Assembly: GCA_015062815.1 (NCBI GenBank)
Contig: SUTP01000002.1
Span: 3,618 to 66,804, forward strand
Source: Methanosphaera stadtmanae
Lineage (GTDB): Archaea > Methanobacteriota > Methanobacteria > Methanobacteriales > Methanobacteriaceae
Direction of reading: 5' to 3'
Length of the DNA: 63,187 nucleotides
The notes under the pieces were generated by a model that made no database searches, was not told where the DNA came from, and saw nothing but the letters and a program-made list of their open reading frames with translations. Below, in pieces: positions 31,229-42,386 of this stretch (within the stretch, counting starts at the first letter, position 1; each line of letters begins with the position of its first letter). The translations under genes and the position numbers were made by a program.

Positions 31229-31555
31229 ATTAAATCACCTATTAAAACGATTCTTTTAAAAAGTCTAAAACTCACCACTCCTTATTAAAAACATAATATA
31301 ACTTGTAGAAAAAAAAGAAGATAAAAAAACTCCCTAATAAAAGCTCAGAAATGAGTGAATTATTTTCTTTTTATTTATACTTTTCAAAAAAACTTATTTT
31401 TACATAGAAACTTATCCAAGAAAAAATATTATGCTAATATTCTCATTTTAACAACAAGATAATTAATTAAAATAATTCTTTAAAGTTATATATTACCAAA
31501 AATCCATATATATAATATAATAATTTCAATGTAACTATTTAAGGAGGTTAATTCT

Positions 31556-32722
31556 ATGATTAAAAGCAAATATGCATATTTAAAAACTATTACTAAACAA
31601 CTGTACAATATGAAATCTACTACAATATCAAAAGAACTAGATGGTACAACACCTCCGTCTGTATTTATTGGTAGTTACAATTATCCAAAAGTATTTGCAG
31701 GACCTTTACTTAGTCCAAGTTATGAAGATTCTAGTATTATGGATCAACCTGAAAGATGGGTGTCTAATGACACAACACAACAAGATATAATTAGTTATAG
31801 ACTTAATTTAGTTCGTGGAAAACAAACAATAGGTATACAAGACTTAGAAAATAATTATGTTGAAAAACTACAAGAAATATCAATGGCATCACAATCCATT
31901 ATGAGTGAAGCAGAATTTAATAAAAAACCTGCGGGAATGAATTTTGGAGCTGAGAATGCACCCCATGGTCCTAGTGCAATACTTAAAAAATTTGATATTG
32001 ATAATGTAAAATGGGATCATCAACTTGAAAAAACATATTATGATACTGACTTAAAAGCAGGAGATGCTGTTGAAATATTACATGAAAAAAATGTACCATT
32101 TTCACAAATCCAAAAGGCATTTTCAGTAGGAACAATGGGTATTAAAAAAAATAGAAAACTTGTACCTACCAGGTGGTCAATTACAGCAATAGATACAACA
32201 ATTGCAGATAGATTACTTGAACAGGTAAAATATTATCCTACTGTTGAAAATTATAGAGTATATGAATTTTCAAGTTTGAACAATTATTATGCAATTTTAG
32301 AAATACCCACCCCATGGCAATATGAATGGACTGAAGCATTTATTAATGCAAATGGACAGGGCACTATGATATTTTCAGATTATGAACATAATAAGGGTAA
32401 AAAAGAGTATTCACGTGTTGGTGGATGTTATTATACTGCTAAAATGGCAATACTTGAACAATTAGAAAGAGATAAAAAACAGGCAGGATGTTTTGTTTTT
32501 AGAGAAGCTAACGAAGATTACATTCCTTTAGGCGTATTTAATGTTAGAGAAAATATTAGACATGCTGTTAGCGAAAATCCTAAAGAATTTGAAACTTTAC
32601 AGAATGCTTTAGATTATATTGATTCAAAATTAACACTTACAATTCAAGATTTTAGAAATGCGGATAATCTTATTAATGAAGTAATTCAAGGAAGACAAAC
32701 CACACTTGATATGTATTTTTAG
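31556..32722 (+). CDS. Nre family DNA repair protein (NreA/B-like) with C-terminal PIP box
   Basis: [48 protein letters not shown]-terminal QTTLDMYF. Confidence 0.88.
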   Translation: MIKSKYAYLKTITKQLYNMKSTTISKELDGTTPPSVFIGSYNYPKVFAGPLLSPSYEDSSIMDQPERWVSNDTTQQDIISYRLNLVRGKQTIGIQDLENNYVEKLQEISMASQSIMSEAEFNKKPAGMNFGAENAPHGPSAILKKFDIDNVKWDHQLEKTYYDTDLKAGDAVEILHEKNVPFSQIQKAFSVGTMGIKKNRKLVPTRWSITAIDTTIADRLLEQVKYYPTVENYRVYEFSSLNNYYAILEIPTPWQYEWTEAFINANGQGTMIFSDYEHNKGKKEYSRVGGCYYTAKMAILEQLERDKKQAGCFVFREANEDYIPLGVFNVRENIRHAVSENPKEFETLQNALDYIDSKLTLTIQDFRNADNLINEVIQGRQTTLDMYF

Positions 32723-32729
32723 GGATAAT

Positions 32730-33740
32730 ATGTTAAAATTAGAATATAAAAAAATACCTGAAGAATCAGTAAAAGCTATGAAAGAAGCGGTTGATTCAAA
32801 TCATGATTATTATAATGATGCCATAGTCGAAATACAAAAAATTCTCCATTCAAATGAAACACATATATTAAACAGCGCAAACAGTTGTATATTTACTGTT
32901 GTTGAAGCTATACCCGAACCGATATTGATAACTGATGAAAGTGGATGGAATGGAATTGAAAGATCTGCTAAAATACTAAATAAAAGTATATTAGAGATAA
33001 AAACCAATCTAGGACTTATTGATATTAGTCAATTGGATAAATTTCTTAGTGAAAATGATGTGGGCTCTCTGTTCATAACTAGTTTTTCAGGTTATACAGC
33101 AAACCAAGATGTGGCTAAAATACATGAAATATGTGAAATACATGATGTTCTATTAGTTATTGATATTTCTGGTTCAATAAGTGATAAAGAATTATCAAAT
33201 ATCAAATATGCTGATGTTCAAGTTTCATCTACCGGCAGCCCCAAAATTGTTAACATAGAAAATGGTGGATTTATTAATAACATTTCTCAAAAAATAAAAT
33301 TCAACAAACATTTATTGAAATCTCTAAAAGCAGATAATATCACATGTGCAGGAATAGCAGCCACAATCCATAATTCAAATAAAATTTATATAAAAACCAT
33401 GAATGCTAATATGTATCTTAAAGAAAAATTAACAGATGCACTAAAAAATGACTCAATACATAATGTAATACATAGCAATAGGTACGGAATAAACACAATA
33501 ATTAGTGAAGAAAGTAAAAATAAAGCAAAAAAATTAGCTTATAAAATAAGAAATGAAATAAAAATAACAAATAATAAAAATATAATAACCACAGGCCCTA
33601 ATTATAATAGAATAAAAAGACCGTGCATATGTATTGAAACAAAAAATATTGATACAAACGATTTAACAAAAGAAAATATGGATAAACTTGTTGAAATAAT
33701 AATAAAATCAATTAAAAATAATGGAGAGGAAAATAATTAA
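32730..33740 (+). CDS. PLP-dependent fold-type I (DegT/aminotransferase-like) protein, divergent
   Basis: VLLVIDISGSISDKELSNIKYADVQVSSTGSPKIVNIENGGFI; start revised to the ATG just after the nre stop. Confidence 0.65.
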   Translation: MLKLEYKKIPEESVKAMKEAVDSNHDYYNDAIVEIQKILHSNETHILNSANSCIFTVVEAIPEPILITDESGWNGIERSAKILNKSILEIKTNLGLIDISQLDKFLSENDVGSLFITSFSGYTANQDVAKIHEICEIHDVLLVIDISGSISDKELSNIKYADVQVSSTGSPKIVNIENGGFINNISQKIKFNKHLLKSLKADNITCAGIAATIHNSNKIYIKTMNANMYLKEKLTDALKNDSIHNVIHSNRYGINTIISEESKNKAKKLAYKIRNEIKITNNKNIITTGPNYNRIKRPCICIETKNIDTNDLTKENMDKLVEIIIKSIKNNGEENN

Positions 33741-34255
33741 TTTTCCAAAGCTAAAAGAGCTATTTTTTCATTTAAATAATTTACAATATCCACATTTTCT
33801 TTAATATTGTAAACATTTCTAATTAACTCTTCATCAAATTCTTCAAGTAAATCATCATTTTTGGTATTCATTAATGCACATACTTCATTTATTTGTTCCT
33901 TAGATGAATTTATGAATACAGCAGTGATATTTCCTTTTTCTTTGATCCCCAATAATTTTAAAGCTTCCGATATCTGTTTTTGTGCAGATAATCTAACACA
34001 TATTTCCAACCCTTTATCATTTGCAAAGTTAGTTCCTTCATCAAATGATTTTATTGCTTGTGATATAGCTTGTTTTAAATGATTACTACCACATATATAA
34101 TCAGTATCCATTAATTGGATAATAGAACCTTTTTTTAAAGAAGTTATTTTATCTACTTGCTTTAAAAAGGATGATATTTTAGTTATTGTATTATCTGAAT
34201 ATGTATGAATCTCAATATTATATCGATTTAATAATTGTTCTTGTAAATCATCCAT
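33737..34255 (-). CDS. KEOPS complex subunit Cgi121
   Basis: [49 protein letters not shown]. Confidence 0.85.
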   Translation of the reverse strand: MDDLQEQLLNRYNIEIHTYSDNTITKISSFLKQVDKITSLKKGSIIQLMDTDYICGSNHLKQAISQAIKSFDEGTNFANDKGLEICVRLSAQKQISEALKLLGIKEKGNITAVFINSSKEQINEVCALMNTKNDDLLEEFDEELIRNVYNIKENVDIVNYLNEKIALLALEN

Positions 34256-35744
34256 TGTTCATCCTCTTTTCATCAGTTAATAACTTATTTACACCTTTGA
34301 AGTATGCTTCTACACTAGCAAGAACCACATCAGGTTGAGTACTTCTAGCTGTTACAACATTATTTCCATTTTTGAGTTTTACAACCACATCAATTAAAGC
34401 ATCAGGTCCACCAGTTATTGCATCTACATGGTATTCTTCTAAAGTGATATTTGCTACATCAGATATACTTTTTCTAATTGCAGCTAAAGCTGCATCTACC
34501 GGACCTACACCTACACCTGCAGTTATTATTTCACGATTATTTAAGGTTACACGTACTGAAGCTGTTGGTGTTATTGTATTTCCAGATACTGTTGTATACT
34601 CTTCAAGTACTAATGAATCTTCTGGATTTATATGTAATATATCATCAGTTATTGCTTGTAAATCTACATCAGTAACAGTTTTTCCCATGTCAGATAAAGC
34701 TTTAATTCTTTCAAATATTCTATTTAATTCATCATCAGTAACTTCCTGATTTGTTTCTTTAAGTTTTTCACTTATCATATGTTTTCCAACATGTTTTCCT
34801 AGCACAAACCTTCTTCGATGACCTACAATCTCTGGTTTTATTGGCTCATATGTTTCTGTTTTCTTAAGTACACCATCTGAATGTATTCCAGATTCATGTG
34901 CAAATGCATTTTGACCTACGATAGCTTTATTTGATTGTAATGTTACTCCAGATATTCTTTCCACTAATTGTGATATTTCATAGAATAATCTTGTATTTAA
35001 TCCTGTTTTAACACCATATAATGATTCAATAGTCATTACCAATTCTTCTAAAGAAGCATTACCTGCCCTTTCACCTAAACCATTCACAGTTACATGAGCT
35101 TGTGAAGCACCTCCACGAATTCCTTCAAGTGTATTGGCTACTGCCAATCCAAAATCATTATGACAATGAACACTTAATGGCACATTAAAAGCTGATAATT
35201 CTTTATAAAACTTATATGATCTTTCAGGTGTTAAAATTCCTACAGTATCACATGCACATATTCTATCTGCACCTGCAGATATAGTTAAATCATATAAATG
35301 TTTTAAATCTTCTATTTTTGTTCTAGTTGCATCTTCAGTTGATAATTCTACAATTAATCCATGACTTTTAGCATACTCTGTTGCTTCAACAGCCATCTTT
35401 TCAACTTGATCACGTGTCTTACGTAATTTATATTCTATATGTAAATCAGATGATGGGATTACAAGATGGATACTATCAACATCACAATCCAATGCAGCAT
35501 CAATATCTACTTTAACTGGACGAGCAAAACTACATATTTCTGCATTTAAATTATTTTCCGTAATTGTTTTAATACTCTTTTGTTCATCCTTAGATGTTAT
35601 CGCAGAACCTGCCTCTATAACATTTACTCCAAGTTCATCCAATTTTAAAGCAATTTTAAGTTTTTCATCAGAAGTTATTAATACCCCTGGCGTTTGTTCT
35701 CCATCTCTTAAAGTAGTATCTAATATTCTTAAATTTTCTAACAT
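34248..35744 (-). CDS. 2-isopropylmalate/citramalate synthase family
   Basis: [75 protein letters not shown]. Confidence 0.93.
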   Translation of the reverse strand: MLENLRILDTTLRDGEQTPGVLITSDEKLKIALKLDELGVNVIEAGSAITSKDEQKSIKTITENNLNAEICSFARPVKVDIDAALDCDVDSIHLVIPSSDLHIEYKLRKTRDQVEKMAVEATEYAKSHGLIVELSTEDATRTKIEDLKHLYDLTISAGADRICACDTVGILTPERSYKFYKELSAFNVPLSVHCHNDFGLAVANTLEGIRGGASQAHVTVNGLGERAGNASLEELVMTIESLYGVKTGLNTRLFYEISQLVERISGVTLQSNKAIVGQNAFAHESGIHSDGVLKKTETYEPIKPEIVGHRRRFVLGKHVGKHMISEKLKETNQEVTDDELNRIFERIKALSDMGKTVTDVDLQAITDDILHINPEDSLVLEEYTTVSGNTITPTASVRVTLNNREIITAGVGVGPVDAALAAIRKSISDVANITLEEYHVDAITGGPDALIDVVVKLKNGNNVVTARSTQPDVVLASVEAYFKGVNKLLTDEKRMNNG

Positions 35745-35749
35745 TTATA

Positions 35750-36823
35750 TCACCCACTTTTAATTAAGACTGTTATTATACGAGTTAAACTTTTATGCAT
35801 CCTTATACTATGTTGTTGAATAATCTGTAAATCAGTTCCTTTAATTACTTCATATAAATCAATATAATGAGGACTAGCCATACAAATATAACCATTTAAT
35901 TTTAAATGTTTGGAAATAGCAATTAATGCTTCATTATATAATTGTTTAGTATCATCCCCACCTAAAGTAGTGGAAATTCCATATGGTGGATCCATTGCCA
36001 CAGCATCAACAATTTCATCAAATTCTAATTTTCTAACATCTTCCCACATGATATTGAAATTAGTAATACCTTCATGAGCTAAATTTAATTTAGTTCCTTC
36101 AACCATGTGCTTTTCAATATCTGAACCAATAATTGTAGTATTTCGTAATCCTGCTTCAATAAGAATACCACCCGTTCCACAAAATGGGTCAAGTACTACA
36201 TCATGTTCATGAACATGTGCTAAATTAACCATACAACAAGCTAATTTAGGACTCATAGAACCTGGATGGAAATAAGGGCGTTTATGTGGTTTAGTATCAA
36301 AGAAGTGTTTTTTATCTTGTTTAATAATCAAACTACTAATCATGATTTTATTATATTTAACAGTTGATACTTCTTTATGTTCGTTAACAACCTGAACTGG
36401 ATCTGTGAAGACTAATTTAATAGTGTATTCTGCATTTTCCAATGATACGGGTTGTTGTGATATATTTTTAATATAAGCTCCAATTGTTCGCTCAAGAGAA
36501 TTCCTATGTACACTACCATGATTCATTTTTTTGACGCGTACTTTGAAAGAACCTTTAACATAGTCTTTCCAATCAATAGTTTCAACAACTTTTTCCAACT
36601 CATCAGGTGTTGTTTTTTTAATTGTTTGTAGTATTTCATGAGAATAAGATAAATGTGAACCTAATTCAACAATATCATCTATTCCTGCATCTACTTCTAG
36701 CTGAATTAACCCCAAATATTCTTCGATAATTTCATAATGAATATTTAATGTTTCAAGGCGTGCTATCAATTCAGCTTTTGGTAATGTTTCATTTTCTTGA
36801 GATAATATTACCGTGATTTCCAT
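35750..36823 (-). CDS. THUMP-domain tRNA (guanine10-N2)-methyltransferase (Trm-G10-like)
   Basis: RPYFHPGSMSPKLACCMVNLAHV..VVLDPFCGTGGILIEAGL, AMDPPYGIST. Confidence 0.92.
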   Translation of the reverse strand: MEITVILSQENETLPKAELIARLETLNIHYEIIEEYLGLIQLEVDAGIDDIVELGSHLSYSHEILQTIKKTTPDELEKVVETIDWKDYVKGSFKVRVKKMNHGSVHRNSLERTIGAYIKNISQQPVSLENAEYTIKLVFTDPVQVVNEHKEVSTVKYNKIMISSLIIKQDKKHFFDTKPHKRPYFHPGSMSPKLACCMVNLAHVHEHDVVLDPFCGTGGILIEAGLRNTTIIGSDIEKHMVEGTKLNLAHEGITNFNIMWEDVRKLEFDEIVDAVAMDPPYGISTTLGGDDTKQLYNEALIAISKHLKLNGYICMASPHYIDLYEVIKGTDLQIIQQHSIRMHKSLTRIITVLIKSG

Positions 36824-37968
36824 ATATTTCTCAATCTCCTTATTCCTATTTTTGGTACTAATTTAAACAATAAACCTGTTTTTACTAACTGCTTCAAAAG
36901 TGGTATTTGTGTATCCATATCACCATATTCAGATATCACCTGATCAACATGATATTCTTTCAATTGTTGGAACATGTAATCAAAATCATCAGTAGTCATG
37001 TCAGTCATTATATTTTGTACATTATTTTGTGCTCTGAATTCAGAACCATATTTTTTATAATATTCTTTTTCATATTCTTTCAAATAAGAATTATCTTCTT
37101 TTTCAAATACTTTATTTGAATATGTTTTAGCTATTTCAGTACAATTAAATCCAACAATTAAACCACCACCGGTTGTTGGTTTAACTTGACTTGCACAATC
37201 ACCCAACAAAATAGTATTATTATATACAATATTTTTCTTATGGTTGAATTTAGGGATGTGACCAAAATGTTTTTTAATTATTTTCGAATCTTTAGACAAA
37301 TAATTAGTTAATATTTTATCTGCCTCTTTATAATTGCCATTTGTAAATAAACCTACTCTTTGAGTATTTTCGGTTACAGGTATTTTCCATAAAAATCCTG
37401 GTAAAATAGATTCATTTAATCCAACATTTAAAAAGTTTAGTTCATGATTAGTTTTTTCAACTGTATACTGGATTGCAGTGAAATATTGATCTTTCTGATT
37501 ATTATTCATTTTTGCAGAGGTTGGAGAATTTGGACCTGATGCAACTGCTATGATAGATGATGATGCTGTTTCATTGGAAGTGGTTATCGTAGTATTTTTT
37601 AAATTTACATCATTCACTTTTGAATTTAATTTTACTTCAACTCCACTTTCTATTGCTCTATTTAACAAATAGTCATCATAATTAATCCTATCTAAAACAT
37701 ATGCTGCATCGCTATTTTTCGTTACTTTGATTGTTGTATTATTAGGTGATGAAAGATAAGCTCCTTTAATCCTATTTGATATGAATTCATGAGGTAAATT
37801 TTTTGTTTCTTCAATATGAGTTGAAACTAGTCCAGCACATTGTAAAGGTTGACCTATTTTACTTTTTTTATCATAAATTACTACATCATATCCTAATTTT
37901 GCCATTTTATAAGCATAAGTTGATCCAATGGGTCCTCCTCCAACAACAATAATATCATAATGCTTCAT
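36808..37968 (-). CDS. Second geranylgeranyl-reductase family FAD protein
   Basis: DIIVVGGGPIGSTYAYKMAKLGYDVVIYDKKSKIGQPLQCAGLVS; ILLGDCASQVKPTTGGGLIVGFNC. Confidence 0.85.
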   Translation of the reverse strand: MKHYDIIVVGGGPIGSTYAYKMAKLGYDVVIYDKKSKIGQPLQCAGLVSTHIEETKNLPHEFISNRIKGAYLSSPNNTTIKVTKNSDAAYVLDRINYDDYLLNRAIESGVEVKLNSKVNDVNLKNTTITTSNETASSSIIAVASGPNSPTSAKMNNNQKDQYFTAIQYTVEKTNHELNFLNVGLNESILPGFLWKIPVTENTQRVGLFTNGNYKEADKILTNYLSKDSKIIKKHFGHIPKFNHKKNIVYNNTILLGDCASQVKPTTGGGLIVGFNCTEIAKTYSNKVFEKEDNSYLKEYEKEYYKKYGSEFRAQNNVQNIMTDMTTDDFDYMFQQLKEYHVDQVISEYGDMDTQIPLLKQLVKTGLLFKLVPKIGIRRLRNIWKSR

Positions 37969-38022
37969 GAATATACCTCAGTTTTATTAGTCTTAAAAAT
38001 CATGCTTAAATAAAGAACAGAA

Positions 38023-38958
38023 TCATTTATTATATTTTTTAAAATTTTCCTGATGTTTTTTAAATACTTCCTCTTTTGTAGGTTGTTTTCTATTATAATC
38101 TTTTTTAGTATTTTTCCATTTTTCTTCATAACCTTTATGTTTAGGTTCATAATTATTATTTACATAAGATTCTTCAACATCAAAGTAATGACCATCATCA
38201 TTAGCTTTGTTATTATATCCCTCTTTAGGATATTGTTGACTATGTTGTGTTCCATAAGTTTGTTGGTTCATTTCTTGAGGATGAGGATATCCCTGATTAG
38301 GTTTTTGATCTTGGTAATTCATATTAGGTGGAACTTGACTTATATAATTAGGATTAGAATGATAATTGTTATAATTTGGATTATATCCTTGTCCATTTAA
38401 ACTGTTAAATATTATTTCTTCTATTTCTTTAGGTTTAGGAATAGCATATAAAACTGTTTCAGAATTATCATTAGCACCATAAATAATGATATCCCCCACA
38501 TTAAAAATTCTTTCCATAATTGATTGAGAAATATCTATATCTTGAATTTTATTGTAAGACATCATAATTTTTTCCTTATTAAACCAACCTCTCTGAATCA
38601 CAATACGAGAATCAGTTAACACATAAAGTGTATTATCCCATTCAAATAAATCAATTACTATTTTAGCCCCTAAAATCAAAATTAAAAATATTAAGACTAA
38701 TTCAGCAATAAATGTCATATTTGGTAGTACAAAATTAAAAGAATTCATCAAACTTAACTGTATTTCATGAATAAATGTAAGTATTGGTGCAAACATGAGA
38801 ATCATTAAAAATAATAAAATTATTTTTAATATAAAATTATCTACATAGAGAATCATGTTTGGTTTTGTTTCAACTAATACTCTTTCAGAATTAAATCTTT
38901 CAAAATCTGATTTATGTGTATTCTGATTATAATTATCTTTATTTGGTTTAGGCATCAT
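38023..38958 (-). CDS. Membrane bPH2 (bacterial PH) domain protein with low-complexity N/Q-rich tail
   Basis: Two TM segments, then LYVLTDSRIVIQRGWFNKEKIMMSYNKIQDIDISQSIMERIFNVGDIIIYGA, then N/Q/P/Y-rich C-terminus. Confidence 0.85.
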   Translation of the reverse strand: MMPKPNKDNYNQNTHKSDFERFNSERVLVETKPNMILYVDNFILKIILLFLMILMFAPILTFIHEIQLSLMNSFNFVLPNMTFIAELVLIFLILILGAKIVIDLFEWDNTLYVLTDSRIVIQRGWFNKEKIMMSYNKIQDIDISQSIMERIFNVGDIIIYGANDNSETVLYAIPKPKEIEEIIFNSLNGQGYNPNYNNYHSNPNYISQVPPNMNYQDQKPNQGYPHPQEMNQQTYGTQHSQQYPKEGYNNKANDDGHYFDVEESYVNNNYEPKHKGYEEKWKNTKKDYNRKQPTKEEVFKKHQENFKKYNK

Positions 38959-39072
38959 GATAATGTCCCCATATGTATATGTTAGTTATATTTGTTAATG
39001 ATAAATAATATAGTTTATAATAGATTCAGCATATAAAAATATTTTGCTAAACAAAATGAAAGAGTTCAGATT

Positions 39073-39804
39073 ATGAAAACAAAATTGGATACACAAATAA
39101 TTGATATTGAATCAACTCATATTCTGCTTAAAACAGATATTACAAAAAACAATCTTCATAAATTAATAATTGAACAAAGGAATATTATTAAAGATGAAAT
39201 AAAAAGAAACCCTCAATTTACACTATATGAACCTATAGAGATTATTAAAGATGATGGAATTCTTGAATTAATGACTATTGCTGGAAAAATATCTGATACT
39301 GGACCTATGTCATCAGTTGCAGGAGCCATTAGTCAAATATGTTTAACATACTTGAATAATTTAGGAACTAAAAATTCCATAATAGAAAATGGGGGAGATA
39401 TCGCTCTTAAAACAAATTCCAAAATAGTAATTGGATTATATGCTGGAAAAAGTCCTTTTTCAGATAATTTTGGATTAAAAATAAAAGCTAAACCGCATTC
39501 TTATGGTATCTGTACTTCTTCAGGTACTGTTGGACATTCAAAAAGTTTTGGGAGAAGTGATGCTACAATTGTATTTTCAAAAGAAGCCAGTATAGCCGAT
39601 AGTCTAGCCACCAGTATAGGTAATTATGCAAATGGTAAAAATGATTCAGAAATAGTTCATAATGCAATATCTAAAGCTGAAGAATTTAAAGAATATTATG
39701 ACGGCATTATTGTTATAAAAGGAGAAAATTTTGGAAAAACAGGACATATACCAAAGATAGTTGAAACTGATAAAAAATTAAGTGAATATTATGATATAGA
39801 ATAA
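39073..39804 (+). CDS. UPF0280 (ApbE-like) family protein
   Basis: IAGKISDTGPMSSVAGAISQICL, ENGGDIALKT, GICTSSGTVGHSKSFGRSDATIVFSKEASIADSLATSIGN. Confidence 0.88.
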   Translation: MKTKLDTQIIDIESTHILLKTDITKNNLHKLIIEQRNIIKDEIKRNPQFTLYEPIEIIKDDGILELMTIAGKISDTGPMSSVAGAISQICLTYLNNLGTKNSIIENGGDIALKTNSKIVIGLYAGKSPFSDNFGLKIKAKPHSYGICTSSGTVGHSKSFGRSDATIVFSKEASIADSLATSIGNYANGKNDSEIVHNAISKAEEFKEYYDGIIVIKGENFGKTGHIPKIVETDKKLSEYYDIE

Positions 39805-40938
39805 TTACAAATTATCTAAACATACTTCATGTAATACTTGTGCATCCGGATTATTAGGATATTCAGCTAAAACTTTAGTAAAACATTCCATAGCTGATTC
39901 AAAATTACCTAATTCCATATATGCAACACCTTTATTGTTTAAAACTATGGGATTATCACCACCCCATTTTAAAGCTTCGTTATAACATTCAATAGCTTCA
40001 CTATAACGTTGAAGGCCTAAAAGTGTATTTCCTTTACTAGCCCACGTATTAGCATCCTCATTTTCATTTAAACATAAAGCTATTGATTTATCATAAGATT
40101 CTAATGCTTCTTCACTTTTACCCAGCATATTTAGAATTGTTCCTCTTTCATTCCATACATCAGAATCAGTATCATCAATTTCTAAAATATAATCAAAGAA
40201 TTCTAATGCTTTTTCAAAATCATTTAACATTTCAAAAATAATCCCCCTCCAATAAAGTACTGTAGTATTCTTAGGATTAATTTTAAATGCTTCCGTATTC
40301 ATTTTTAATGCTTTTTCAGGATCTTCCCTATTCAAATATACAATTGCTATATTATTATACAAATACTCATTATTAGGTTCAAGTTTGAGTGCTTTTTTAT
40401 AATATCTGATTGCATCACCAAATTGACCTAATCTTGTTAAATTGTCCCCTATTCGATTCAATAGAGAAGAATCTTCAGGATCATATTCAAGAGCTGCTTT
40501 ATAACATAAAGAAGATTGATTGAATTTACCCATATTAAAAAGAATATCTGCTTTTTTAACAATCATATTCTTTTGATCAATAATAGAACCTTCCCAATCA
40601 CTAACAGGCAATTTATGGAAAGAAAATACTTGGAATTTACTTTCATTAGAACAATTGTTTGGAAAAGTTTCTTTTAGATACTGTTCTATTTCTTTAGATG
40701 ATTTATATCCTAAATCTTGAATTATTTTATCATTTTGGAGTAATTCTTCATAAGTTAATATATTAACTGAGGTTACTTCAGCTTCAAATATTTTTTCTCG
40801 TTCTTTAGATAAAATATTCCAGTAACAATATAATCTATCTCCAGGATATAAAGGATTTTTCCATAATTTTCGTATGGTTATATTTTTTTTACCTGTTATT
40901 AGATCAATATCTTTACTTTTTAGTAATAATATAGGCAT
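39805..40938 (-). CDS. ASCH/PUA-like domain fused to TPR repeats
   Basis: N-term LITGKKNITIRKLWKNPLYPGDRLYCYWNI...IFEAEVTSVNILTYEEL; then repeated TPR units (ALEYDPEDSSLLNRIGDNLTRLGQFGDAIRYYKKALKLEPNN...). Confidence 0.8.
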   Translation of the reverse strand: MPILLLKSKDIDLITGKKNITIRKLWKNPLYPGDRLYCYWNILSKEREKIFEAEVTSVNILTYEELLQNDKIIQDLGYKSSKEIEQYLKETFPNNCSNESKFQVFSFHKLPVSDWEGSIIDQKNMIVKKADILFNMGKFNQSSLCYKAALEYDPEDSSLLNRIGDNLTRLGQFGDAIRYYKKALKLEPNNEYLYNNIAIVYLNREDPEKALKMNTEAFKINPKNTTVLYWRGIIFEMLNDFEKALEFFDYILEIDDTDSDVWNERGTILNMLGKSEEALESYDKSIALCLNENEDANTWASKGNTLLGLQRYSEAIECYNEALKWGGDNPIVLNNKGVAYMELGNFESAMECFTKVLAEYPNNPDAQVLHEVCLDNL

Positions 40939-40943
40939 TGTAT

Positions 40944-41660
40944 TTACTCTTTTTTAATAATTTGATTTCCAAATTGTTTTGATTTTAAATTAATTTGAGG
41001 TACAGAAGTATCTAAACTCTTTAATATTTCAATTAATTCATCAGGATTAGGTTCTTCATAATTAGATAGTCTTGAGTCAAAAGTAATTTTGTTTCTAAAT
41101 TGCTGTAATGTATATTGATTACATTTTATTTGACTAACTAACAGTTTTATATCCTCAGGCATCAATAAATTTGGAACATACGTAGTTCGACATTCTAAAA
41201 ATACATCATTTTCTAATGTAATATCTATAGATTTTAATATTCGTTCTTTAACATCTTTTGGATAGACATCTGTTATTTTATAATACTCATCAAGAGGTGC
41301 TTTTATATCCATTGCAACATAATCTAATGATTTTATAATTTGTGATAATTCATTAGGATGAAGTCCATTAGTATCTAACTTGACAAGTAAATCTGCAGAT
41401 TTAGCTTTTTTAATTATGTATTTTACAAAATCCAAATGTAATAATGCTTCACCACCACTTATAACAATAGCATCTATGAAATCCAAATTATTTTGAATTT
41501 CTTCATCTATTTCCAGTATATCTTCAGAACTTAATTTAGTTTCCCTTAATAGCTGTGGATTATGACAATATTTACATCTTAAATCACATCCAGGTGTAAA
41601 AACTACCAAAGCCATTTTTTTAGGATAATCTAAGGAAGAATAAGTTGGTTGTATATTCAT
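40944..41660 (-). CDS. nrdG: Anaerobic ribonucleotide reductase activating enzyme (radical SAM)
   Basis: FTPGCDLRCKYCHNPQLL; VISGGEALLHLDFVKYI. Confidence 0.88.
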   Translation of the reverse strand: MNIQPTYSSLDYPKKMALVVFTPGCDLRCKYCHNPQLLRETKLSSEDILEIDEEIQNNLDFIDAIVISGGEALLHLDFVKYIIKKAKSADLLVKLDTNGLHPNELSQIIKSLDYVAMDIKAPLDEYYKITDVYPKDVKERILKSIDITLENDVFLECRTTYVPNLLMPEDIKLLVSQIKCNQYTLQQFRNKITFDSRLSNYEEPNPDELIEILKSLDTSVPQINLKSKQFGNQIIKKE

Positions 41661-41897
41661 TTTATCACATTTATTAGTAAATTATATCTATATTTTTTTA
41701 AATATTAAAACTATTTTAAATAATCAAATTTAAATAAAATTTATTTAATAATATACATAGATAAATTAAGTTTAATAATTGAATTCAAAATAAACTAATT
41801 AAACATTGATTTAATTTCAGATAAACTTGATGCTAAATATTTATATATATAATATTAAATTATTTATCATAAACAATATTTAATTCGACGTGATAAC

Positions 41898-42386
41898 ATG
41901 AGTGAAAAAACCAAAATATTTGATGGGGCTAAATTAATTGGAAATGTTGAAATGAAAGATAATGTTTCAATTTGGTATAATGCTGTTTTAAGAGGTGACA
42001 TTGAACCAATAACTATTGATGAAAATTCTAATGTTCAAGATAACTGTGTTGTTCATGTGAGTAAAAATTATCCTGTTAAAATTGGTAAAAATGTATCTGT
42101 AGGTCATGGAGCTATAGTACATGGTTGTACAATAGAAGATAATGTGTTAATAGGTATGGGTGCTATCATATTAAATGGAGCCCACATAGAAAAAAATTGT
42201 TTAGTTGGCGCAGGAGCTTTAGTAACCGAAAATAAAACATTTCCTGAAGGATCATTAATCATAGGATCCCCAGCTAAAGCAATTAGACAATTAACTGAAG
42301 AAGAAATAGAAAGCATAACTGAAAATGCAACACATTATGTCGAATTATCTTTAGAACAAAAAGAATTAAGAGGGAAAAAATGGTAA
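41898..42386 (+). CDS. Gamma-carbonic anhydrase-like hexapeptide protein
   Basis: SIWYNAVLRGDIEPITIDENSNVQDNCVVHV, VGHGAIVHGCTIEDNVLIGMGAIIL. Confidence 0.9.
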   Translation: MSEKTKIFDGAKLIGNVEMKDNVSIWYNAVLRGDIEPITIDENSNVQDNCVVHVSKNYPVKIGKNVSVGHGAIVHGCTIEDNVLIGMGAIILNGAHIEKNCLVGAGALVTENKTFPEGSLIIGSPAKAIRQLTEEEIESITENATHYVELSLEQKELRGKKW

